Part shown: piece by piece, positions 6,076-13,800 of the stretch
How positions within the stretch are numbered: the first letter of the stretch is position 1
Layout: each line of letters starts with the position of its first letter
Source: Chloroflexota bacterium
GTDB lineage: Bacteria; Chloroflexota; Anaerolineae; J102
Reading direction: 5' to 3'
DNA: 16,375 nucleotides
Assembly: GCA_003353825.1 (NCBI GenBank)
Contig: PIVW01000079.1
Span: 1-16,375, forward strand
The notes under the pieces: model-generated
Seen by the model: the letters and a program-made list of their open reading frames with translations, nothing else
Database searches by the model: none
What the model was told of the DNA's origin: nothing
Program-made: the position numbers and the translations under genes

Positions 6076-8168
6076 GGAGCATCGGCCTCTAACTGCTCAA
6101 GTACGGACCGGCTTCCCGCCTCCTCATCACGAGCCTTGATATCAAAATAGCTACGCATGATATCTCGTGTGATAGGGGCGGAGATCTCAGAACCTTCGCC
6201 GCCGTTGAAGACGAAGACGGTAATAACGATCTCCGGATCTTCGTAAGGGGCAAATGCAGTAAACCAGGCGTGCGTGGGAAGATTGCCCTGGCGGTCTCGT
6301 GGAATTTCAGGATCGAAGAACTCGGCTGTACCGGTTTTTCCGGCAACGGAGACATCCTCCAGGGCGGCGATTTCGGCGGTGCCAAATTCCCAGTTCACAG
6401 CCATCCACATGCCTTCGCGCACGATGTCCAGCCATCGTGGATCAACCGTAATCTCACGTGTGAGTTCCGGCTCCATACGTTGGATCAGCCTGCTATCACT
6501 ATCGGTGATGGCGGCGACCAGTTGCGGCCGAAAAAGCAGGCCATCGTTGGCTACAACAGCGGTCATTTGTGCCACTTGCAGAGGCGTAGCCAACACATCA
6601 CCCTGACCGATGCTCATATTGTAGGTATCGCCAGTGACCCAGCGCTCACCCTTTGTGATCCGTTTCCACTTGGAGTTAGGTATCAGACCGGGGTGCTCTC
6701 CAGGCAGATCAATACCGCTATACTCACCGAAGCCAAACTCTTCGGCATATTCGCCCAAAATGGGTGCGCCCAGGCCTTCGAATTCGGTGGCATACCAACC
6801 GCCGCCCAATTTATAGAAAAAGATATCACACGATTCTGCAATAGCCCATTTGATATTGATATCCCCGTGTTCACCACCTTGTTTATTGATCCAGCAGACA
6901 AAGGGTTGTGCCAGGGCAAGGTTGTCGGGGAAATTCCGGTTGGGGACATAGATGATACCGGGGGCATTAAGAAGGGTATCGGGAGCGATAACACCCTCAT
7001 GTAAACCTGCACCGGCAGGGACGAGCTTGAAGGTCGATCCGGGGGGATAGATGCCACCAATGGCGTGATTGAGCAGTGGCTGTCCGGGCGTGTTGGCGAT
7101 GGTCGTGTACTCGGCTTCGGTGATGCCGTCGGCAAAAGCATTGTTATCGTAAGTGGGCAGACTCACCAGGCCACGCACAAAACCATTTCTGGGATCGATG
7201 GCAACCGCTACAGCGCTGTGCGAGCGTTTGGGACTGATATAAGCCTGAAGAGCCTCTGTCATTGCCTGCTGGAGTTCAAGATCCAGGCTTAAGATAAGAT
7301 TGTGACCTGGCTCGGGCAATTCTTCTTCCCCCAACACTGCGCGCTCTCGGCCGTTGACATCTACCTCGATCATGCGCCTGCCGTTTCTACCACGTAATGT
7401 ATCCTCGAAGGTATATTCCAGCCCGGTCCAACCTACCCAGGCGCCAGAATTGTAGCCATTGTCTAGATATGTGTCACTGGATTCGGCGGGGATGGGGCCC
7501 ATGTAGCCGATAACCTGGGACACTTCGGGCCCCGACAAGTACTCGCGCATAGGTAACAGGTGTAGTTCCACGCCCGGCAAGCGAAAGCGTTCTTCTTCGA
7601 CACGCACGGCAACGTCACGTGGCAGGTTTTCAGCGACCATCACCGGTTGGTAGGCACTTCCCAGCTCTCTGGCCGCCACTAAGGCGTCGATTTCTTCAAG
7701 TGTGAGTATGTGTGGTTCCTGCGGTTCCAGCTCGCTGACAATCAGATACGTGCTTCTTTTTGAGACGGGATCGGCGTTTTCTGCTGCTATGGCGGCGGCC
7801 CTCGCTTCTTCCTCTTTTGCCTCGATCATGGCTGTCTCGATTACCTTGAGAAGTTCTTCATATAAAGCCAGGCGTTTTTGCTGAGAGATCGTATAATCAG
7901 GATCATCAGGGAGCTTAGCCGGGATCAGCGCTACACTAAACTGAGCGGTGTTGCGCGCAAGCATGCGCCCATCCTGATCGTAGATCACGCCACGCGTACC
8001 TTCCTCGCGTACAACGCGAATGCGATTGAAAGTGGCTCGTTCGCGATAGTCTGAACCCCGTACAAATTGTAGGTTGGCCAGTTGGGCGGCCAATCCTAAG
8101 AAGATGATAATCGTGCCAGCCCGCATCAATAAGATGCGAGTGGTGGCTTCAGTTTTTCGGGTAGTCAT
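6072..8168 (-). CDS. mrdA: Penicillin-binding protein 2, class B transpeptidase
   Basis: Cross-links peptidoglycan stem peptides in the elongasome; acts outside the membrane, anchored by one N-terminal helix. In the 698 residues: a basic N-terminus and membrane segment (about 12-33), a pedestal/dimerisation region beginning RVVREEGTRGVIYDQDGRMLARN, a transpeptidase domain from about 290 with the active-site Ser378 in PPGSTFK (S-T-F-K 378-381), second motif S446-C-D448 and third motif K611-T-G613 in AGKTGTAEF. The second motif has Asp in place of the usual Asn, as is common for PBP2. An Ala/Glu-rich, probably helical stretch at about 101-137 (ETAMIEAKEEEARAAAIAAE) sits within the pedestal region. 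The stop overlaps the rodA start (ATGA); 52 bases separate it from mreD. The ATG at 8168 lacks a clear ribosome site, and a TATAAT lies just upstream. Confidence 0.95.
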   Translation of the reverse strand: MTTRKTEATTRILLMRAGTIIIFLGLAAQLANLQFVRGSDYRERATFNRIRVVREEGTRGVIYDQDGRMLARNTAQFSVALIPAKLPDDPDYTISQQKRLALYEELLKVIETAMIEAKEEEARAAAIAAENADPVSKRSTYLIVSELEPQEPHILTLEEIDALVAARELGSAYQPVMVAENLPRDVAVRVEEERFRLPGVELHLLPMREYLSGPEVSQVIGYMGPIPAESSDTYLDNGYNSGAWVGWTGLEYTFEDTLRGRNGRRMIEVDVNGRERAVLGEEELPEPGHNLILSLDLELQQAMTEALQAYISPKRSHSAVAVAIDPRNGFVRGLVSLPTYDNNAFADGITEAEYTTIANTPGQPLLNHAIGGIYPPGSTFKLVPAGAGLHEGVIAPDTLLNAPGIIYVPNRNFPDNLALAQPFVCWINKQGGEHGDINIKWAIAESCDIFFYKLGGGWYATEFEGLGAPILGEYAEEFGFGEYSGIDLPGEHPGLIPNSKWKRITKGERWVTGDTYNMSIGQGDVLATPLQVAQMTAVVANDGLLFRPQLVAAITDSDSRLIQRMEPELTREITVDPRWLDIVREGMWMAVNWEFGTAEIAALEDVSVAGKTGTAEFFDPEIPRDRQGNLPTHAWFTAFAPYEDPEIVITVFVFNGGEGSEISAPITRDIMRSYFDIKARDEEAGSRSVLEQLEADAP

Positions 8169-8174
8169 GGATTC

Positions 8175-8204
8175 ATTATACCGCTTCAGCGTCTAAAATG
8201 TTCA
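8175..8204 (-). promoter_or_regulatory. Candidate internal promoter before mrdA, possibly leaderless
   Basis: In the 52-bp mreD-mrdA gap a perfect TATAAT (8180-8175, minus strand) lies six bases before the mrdA ATG at 8168. A weak -35 TGAACA (8204-8199, 4 of 6) sits 18 bases upstream. The start of transcription would fall on or beside the A of the ATG, which fits the absence of a ribosome site. Confidence 0.35.
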
Positions 8205-8220
8205 GTCGAAAACGAAGACT

Positions 8221-8721
8221 CTAGCCCAGCGCCAGTGTGCGCCGATCACGCAAGTATTCGGCCGGAACGTACAGGATTAAAACCAGAAGAGCATTGATCA
8301 CGGCTGTAGGAAATAACACGCGCAGGATCATATCTGACCATGGCATCAGCCATGCCATGAGATTGAGTTCTGCCATTGTGATCAGTCCCGCCAGAACTGT
8401 TGCCACAACCGCCACAATCACCGGCCAGCCCAGACGTGCGCCAAAAAGTGAGCGCTCACCAATGCCCGCGAGGAACACGACCGATAGCAACGGCAAGATC
8501 GACGTCCCCAATGGCATACCTGACAAAGCATCATAGAAGGGTGCTACAATGATGGCTGCAAAGGTAGCTGTACGTCGTCCACTGATCATTGTCAGTAGGA
8601 GAATGCTGACCAGGACGAGATCCGGGTGAATACCGGCAACGTCCATGCGCTCGATTAGGGTTGCCTGAACAGCAACGACGAGTAGCGCAATGGGCAAGAA
8701 GAGGAGAAGTGTAGACAACAT
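8221..8721 (-). CDS. mreD: Rod-shape-determining membrane protein MreD
   Basis: Small integral membrane partner of MreC that links MreB filaments to the wall-synthesis enzymes. The 166 residues form about five hydrophobic helices. Typical MreD features are the short N-terminal helix LLLFLPIALLVVAVQATLIER, then IHPDLVLVSILLLTMISGRR and the PFYDALSGMPLGTSILPL block (61-78), with its Asp64, Ser67-Gly68 and PLGT. The ATG at 8721 starts three bases after the mreC stop, with a GGAAGA-like ribosome site inside the mreC end. Sequence similarity in MreD is low across phyla, so position in the operon carries much of the call. Confidence 0.92.
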   Translation of the reverse strand: MLSTLLLFLPIALLVVAVQATLIERMDVAGIHPDLVLVSILLLTMISGRRTATFAAIIVAPFYDALSGMPLGTSILPLLSVVFLAGIGERSLFGARLGWPVIVAVVATVLAGLITMAELNLMAWLMPWSDMILRVLFPTAVINALLVLILYVPAEYLRDRRTLALG

Positions 8722-8724
8722 GGT

Positions 8725-9600
8725 TTATTCTTCCGGTTTGATCTCGACCTCGGGTGTCGCATCCGCTTCTATTGCTTCAACCGGCGGGAAGCTAGAGATC
8801 ACGAGCACAAGTTCGAGGCGGTCGAAATCGACCGTGGGGCGAACGACTGCCTGCTGGAACATCTGGTTATCTTTTTGCATGGTCTCGATGATCTGTCCAA
8901 CGACCTGACCTTTAGGGAAGTTGCCACCCAATCCGGATGTCATTATGATTTCACCTACAGATATCTCGACGTCGGGTGGGATCAGGTCCATCAACGGCAT
9001 TTGCCCGGCCCTGCCTACTAAGGACCCCGGCGCACGAGATGTCTGTGTCATAACATTGATGGCGCTGTTGGGGTCGCTGAGCAGAAGTATGGTGCTGGTG
9101 CGGGGCTGGACATCGACGACCCGGCCAATCAACCCCCGGTCGGTTAAAACCGGCATACCGACGTCGATATCATGAATTTCGCCAAGGTCGATTTGTAGAA
9201 CATCTGCAAAAGGGCTCGCACCTTCACTGATGACACGAGCGACGATCTGGCCCCCGCGAAAATCATAAGTCGGGTTGGCGACGGCGAAAGCAAAGAAGGC
9301 ACGCAGTTGTTCATTTTCGGTCGAGACCTCCGTGAGTTGCAGGTTTTCGACGGTGAGACGTTCGACTAAAGATTCCAGGTCGGCATTTCTCTGGCGCAGG
9401 TCGCGCAGATCGCCAAATGTTTGCAGCAGTTCGCCCGAGGCTGAGCGGAATTCGGTCAACGTGGCTGTAAGAGGTCGGAGTCCGCTCTGAATCACACCTT
9501 CGACGGGGGCGAGATACCCAGTGGTATCAAGATACATGATCACAAACGCCCCCATGATCACTACAACAAAGATGAGGGGGCGTGCACGAAGGAGTCGCAT
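8725..9600 (-). CDS. mreC: Rod-shape-determining protein MreC
   Basis: Bitopic membrane protein whose outer part activates PBP2 in the elongasome. In the 291 residues: an N-terminal membrane helix (about 9-27, LIFVVVIMGAFVIMYL), a leucine-rich coiled coil (about 62-102, containing LRQRNADLESLVERLTVENL), and the two-lobed beta domain with GGQIVARVISEG, DIDVGMPVLTDRGLIGRV, TSTILLLSDPNSAINVMTQ and GEIIMTSGLGGNFPKGQVVG, which are family hallmarks. An acidic Pro/Glu tail follows (PEVEIKPEE). The gene begins 58 bases after mreB and is nearly fused to mreD (3-bp gap). The ATG at 9600 has no strong ribosome site. Confidence 0.95.
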   Translation of the reverse strand: MRLLRARPLIFVVVIMGAFVIMYLDTTGYLAPVEGVIQSGLRPLTATLTEFRSASGELLQTFGDLRDLRQRNADLESLVERLTVENLQLTEVSTENEQLRAFFAFAVANPTYDFRGGQIVARVISEGASPFADVLQIDLGEIHDIDVGMPVLTDRGLIGRVVDVQPRTSTILLLSDPNSAINVMTQTSRAPGSLVGRAGQMPLMDLIPPDVEISVGEIIMTSGLGGNFPKGQVVGQIIETMQKDNQMFQQAVVRPTVDFDRLELVLVISSFPPVEAIEADATPEVEIKPEE

Positions 9601-9658
9601 TCGGATAGGATCAAGTCATTTGCTAGGCGTGGAAGGGCGGTGGGTATAGGTAGAGTTG

Positions 9659-10720
9659 TCAGTGAAGGGTGCTACCGCGATCCATGCCGGCGAGTACTTT
9701 GCGCAGCAAATCAAGATTTTCCAGAATCAGTTCAGCGCCTTTGGCAACACAAGTCATGGGCCGATTTGCGACGTAGACGTTCATGTGAGATTCTTCTGTC
9801 AGGCGCTGAGCCAGCCCGCGTAAGAGGGCGCCGCCTCCGGCCAGAGCTATGCCATCTTGCATCAGATCGGCGATGAGTTCAGGCGGTGTGTCATCTACTG
9901 CGCTTCTGACAGTGTCGATAATGACATTGATCGAGTTGCCCAAGGCTTCTCGGATCTCGACTGAACTAACTTCAACCTGCTCTGGCAAACCTGTGACGAG
10001 ATTGCGGCCACGCAACGGGAAAAGGATTTCCTCTTCTAGGGGATAGGCAGAACCGGCAGCAATTTTCGCTTGCTCGGCCGTGCGTTCGCCGATGAGCAGG
10101 TTGTATTTCTGGCGGGCATAATTGATGATATCTTCATCCATTTCATCACCGGCGACGCGCACAGAGCGTGCGACGACAATGCCGCCTAGGGCGATGACGG
10201 CCACTTCTGTGGTGCCCCCACCAATATCGATAATCATGCTACCATCAGCTCCGGTTACGTCCAGCCCGGCGCCAATGGCCGCTGCCATCGGTTCTTCGAC
10301 CAGATAGGCTTCCCGTGCACCGGCGTTGAGAGTGGCATCATAGACCGCGCGCTTTTCCACTTCGGTGACGCCGGACGGAAGACCCACCACAACACGCGGG
10401 CGAGGGACCAGCATAAAGATCTTATCGTGAACTTTGTCGATGAAATACTCCAACATCTTCTCTGTGACATCAAAATCTGAGATGACGCCATCGCGAAGCG
10501 GGCGGATGGCGATGATGTTGGCCGGGGTACGGCCGACCATGGCTTTTGCCTCCGCACCGATGGCCAGCACCTTTTGGGTTTTCGCTTCAATGGCGACGAC
10601 AGAGGGTTCGTTGATTACAACACCTCGGCCTCGAACATTGACGAGTGTGTTGGCAGTACCGAGATCGATACCTACATCGAGTGAAAACAGGCCTAGTAGC
10701 CAGTCAAAAGGGTTGTTCAC
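9659..10720 (-). CDS. mreB: Rod-shape-determining protein MreB, actin-like
   Basis: Cytoplasmic actin homologue that forms membrane-bound filaments and positions the elongasome. In the 353 residues: a short amphipathic N-terminus (MNNPFDWLLGLFSLDVG) that may bind membrane, phosphate-1 loop GIDLGTANTLV (17-27), connect motif RPLRDGVISDFDVTEKML, phosphate-2 IDIGGGTTEVAV (164-175) and adenosine motif AGGGALLRGL (294-303). The start is GTG at 10720, supported by AGGAG (10734-10730) ten bases upstream. It is first in the operon and preceded by a promoter and a hairpin leader. The length and all nucleotide-binding motifs are normal. Confidence 0.97.
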   Translation of the reverse strand: MNNPFDWLLGLFSLDVGIDLGTANTLVNVRGRGVVINEPSVVAIEAKTQKVLAIGAEAKAMVGRTPANIIAIRPLRDGVISDFDVTEKMLEYFIDKVHDKIFMLVPRPRVVVGLPSGVTEVEKRAVYDATLNAGAREAYLVEEPMAAAIGAGLDVTGADGSMIIDIGGGTTEVAVIALGGIVVARSVRVAGDEMDEDIINYARQKYNLLIGERTAEQAKIAAGSAYPLEEEILFPLRGRNLVTGLPEQVEVSSVEIREALGNSINVIIDTVRSAVDDTPPELIADLMQDGIALAGGGALLRGLAQRLTEESHMNVYVANRPMTCVAKGAELILENLDLLRKVLAGMDRGSTLH

Positions 10721-10738
10721 GCAGTGGGTCTCCTGTTA

Positions 10739-10778
10739 GCTGTGTGCCTTCTAGCATGCTGGGCTCAATGCACACAGC
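10739..10778. promoter_or_regulatory. Dyad in the mreB leader: RNA hairpin or operator
   Basis: GCTGTGTGC (10739-10747) and GCACACAGC (10770-10778) form a perfect 9-bp inverted repeat with a 22-base loop that itself contains the palindrome AGCATGCT. The predicted transcription start (about 10777) coincides with the edge of the repeat, and the mreB ribosome site AGGAG begins five bases beyond the other arm. In mRNA the leader would be mostly one hairpin abutting the ribosome site; in DNA it could bind a dimeric repressor. Confidence 0.5.
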
Positions 10779-10783
10779 CACCC

Positions 10784-10814
10784 ATTATACCATAACGCCG
10801 ACCCGATGCGGCAA
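10784..10814 (-). promoter_or_regulatory. Candidate promoter of the mreBCD-mrdA-rodA operon
   Basis: Minus strand: perfect TATAAT (10789-10784) with TTGCCG (10814-10809, 4 of 6) 19 bases upstream. The leader would be about 57 bases, ending at the GTG of mreB. Confidence 0.5.
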
Positions 10815-10890
10815 AAGTGAGCCTGCGCTTGTATGTGGAGACTTGAGGCGAAGCGCGCTGTTCCGAACTGAACCACAGCAAAAACCACAT

Positions 10891-13800
10891 TCACTCCCAA
10901 CTAACGCCAAGGCCAAACACGCCGTTGTTCGGGTCTCCGCTAAAGGAGCCGATATAGAGCCGATAGTTACCATCGGGAAGGTGGGCAACGGTGGTGAGTA
11001 CAGGCGCTAACTCTTGCTTCTGGATGACCAGCCCGGCGCCACCACTAAATCCTTCGTAGTGTTGCAACCACCAGTGGTCGTCCACGCCTTCGCGGGTTGA
11101 GAAAGTGTCGCCGCCAGTAAGTTTGGTATTCTCAGCTTCAAATTGGAAGACCTCACCACTTTTTATGTGGACGAGTTTTACGTAATCATATACGGCGTCG
11201 TGGTCTTTCAAGGGGCCGATGTGCAAGGTCAACGTATTTCCGGTAATGTCGACCTCGCCGGCGGAGATCTGCCAAGGGATGCTTCCGGTGTTACCCAGGA
11301 AGGTCTGTTGAGGTTGAAAAAGACTACCATCGGATTGGTAGGCAGAAGAGGGGAGTGAGTTGGTCGGTGTTGGCAGAGGAGAGATGAAGTTTGGGTTATC
11401 TTTGCCGGTCTTCCGGACGTCGTCACGTACCGCATAACTGGTAAATGTGAGAGCTCCATTACGATCGTAATGCTCCTGAACCTCTCCACCCGGCCAGTGC
11501 TGTTGTAGGAGGGGCAACCTGCCAGTGTGAGTGGAGGAGAGTATCCAAACAAGCGGCGGTCCCGAGCAGCGCTCTATGAGGCCATCTGGTGCATCGGCTG
11601 GCAAGTCCAAAAGCCGGCGAGGATGAGCCAGAAAACTGGTTTCACGAACATTCAGAAAGTGAGGATCAGAAAAGTTACAGGCCATGATATCTGCCGGCAG
11701 GGTAGCAAGAAAACGGCCGATGCGCGCCTGAGGCCGCGCATTGTCAAAGACCGTTTCATAGTATTGGTCCCAGTTGGCTCGGCCGACCAACGCCAAAAGC
11801 ACGAGAACGCCGATACCTAGCGCCCCTGCTACCATCTGACGATGGCGGGAGGGGGATGGTATAGCGCTCAATACAGCCCAAAATCGATCAAAGGTCAAAG
11901 CGATGAGCAGGGCGGCTGCGGGAAGCACGCCGACCAAGCGGGGCCAGAAGGGGGCGTTGTTGGTGAGGATGCTGCCAAAGAGCATGAGCAAGAGTACCCA
12001 GACGAGATTCAAACCGATGCCCGGTGTTCGCCAACGTCTGAGACTGTAACCAAAGCCCAACACAAGTAATGGCGATAGCAACGAACTGAACAGAGGATGG
12101 GGGTAGCCAAATTGCGTGCTCGAATCGATACTTTGGTTGAACATCAGCAGTGATTGCTTCAGTTGCTGGAGAATCACGCCTGTCGTTGTTGCCGTGTTGT
12201 ACTTGTAGGAGAGGTGGGTCATCACCGGTTCGTAGAAGAGGAAGACCGATCGACTCCGTTCTGCGAACGCATCCCAATGATTGGCAAAATAGAGCAAACT
12301 GGGCCCTGTAACAATCAATATGCCCATTACCAGCAAGGCGATACCCATAATGTTATCACTTAACCACCGGCGCCTGACGATCCAGAGATAGATAATGCCG
12401 GCTGCCAGAATAAAGACGATTGCCCGGCCCGAGTAATACATCTGAAAACTGAGAGCGAGAAGTATACCCGACAGAGCAAAAGACTGGGGACGGCGCGAGC
12501 GCATACCGTCAACTACGAAAAACATACCGAAGAGGATGAAAGGCCAGGGATCCATATAGGCTGCCAGGCGCGAGAAATGAATATGGGCGGTGTTGATAGT
12601 GAGGGCGGCAGCAGCTAAGGCGGCCAGACGATGCGAATCGAACATCCGCCAAATCAGTAGGTACAACCCCACCAAGGTAAGCATGCCGGCAAGAAAGGCA
12701 CTGAAGTTGAGCGCAAAAAGATCATTCCCGAACAGTTTCAATGAAAACGCCACCGGTAAGAACCCAAGCATAGGAATGTTGGCCCACCCTTCTCGGAAGA
12801 TGTCTGGCGTCAAACCCATCAACCAGGCCCGAGCCTGCACCCCCATAGATGCCATATCACCATGCAAATCGCCCGGGATGGTATCCAATCGATTGAACCG
12901 TAGCCAGAAACCGGCCCCTAGTATCAGGCCTAGGATCACGATGTGATGCCACTCAAATCTAGGCGACCATTCGGCATTCGTTCCTGCAGCCCCGCGTACA
13001 GCCGGCCATATTACTTGTCCGCCCAGAAATATCACAATGCCCGCCAACCATAACCATCGCACAAGCGGGTCTTCACCCTGGCGTGCAAAACGCAGCATGC
13101 TCAGAAGTGTGGGTACTAAAGCTAGAGCTAGCCATCCCCACTGTGAGCGCGAACAGGCAGTTTGAGACCTCAACGCCGCGGCATCCTGGTCTTTCTGCTC
13201 ATCTGTGTCAGCGCGAGTAATCGTGGCATCTGGCCGTTGTGGACCAGCTATCGCTGGCGGTGATGCTGACTGACGTTTGGGCGCCGGTTGATTTTCGGGA
13301 AGGGCGGGTGCAAACCGTGCAAAAAGGACCATGGCCGCCAAATACAGCAAGCTACCGGCAAGCATACCACCCCCATAAGATATCACCATTGGCAGGATGG
13401 TGGTCATGGCCTTGACGAGCACCGGATCGAAAGCGGCGTCAAAGAAACGCTGGGCAAGATACGCCATCACCACGGCAACGGCCATGCCAAAGAGCGCGCG
13501 CAGAAGCGCGTCTTGTGTCATCCAGCCAGTAATATCTTTTACAGTTGTGTTGGTTTTTTTTTCGCGTCTGAGCATCGGTTGTTGCAGTAGCTGTGTCGAT
13601 ATCGACAAAATGGGCGTGCGGGAAGGGATACGGAGCATAGAATATAGTCCGAACAGCATGGCAACGACAAAAAATGTAGCTGTAAGGATCCATATCCAAA
13701 GTCGGCGAGTCGCCAGGGAATGGGTAGGTTCAACCACTGTCGTCGGTGAAACATATCCTGCAGGTTGGACTACAAAGCTTGCGAAGGAATGCCACTTATT

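Noticed and set aside
6270..7004. 244-codon open frame on the plus strand
   Set aside because: It is antisense to mrdA over its whole length, has no recognisable domain, and mrdA carries all PBP2 motifs.
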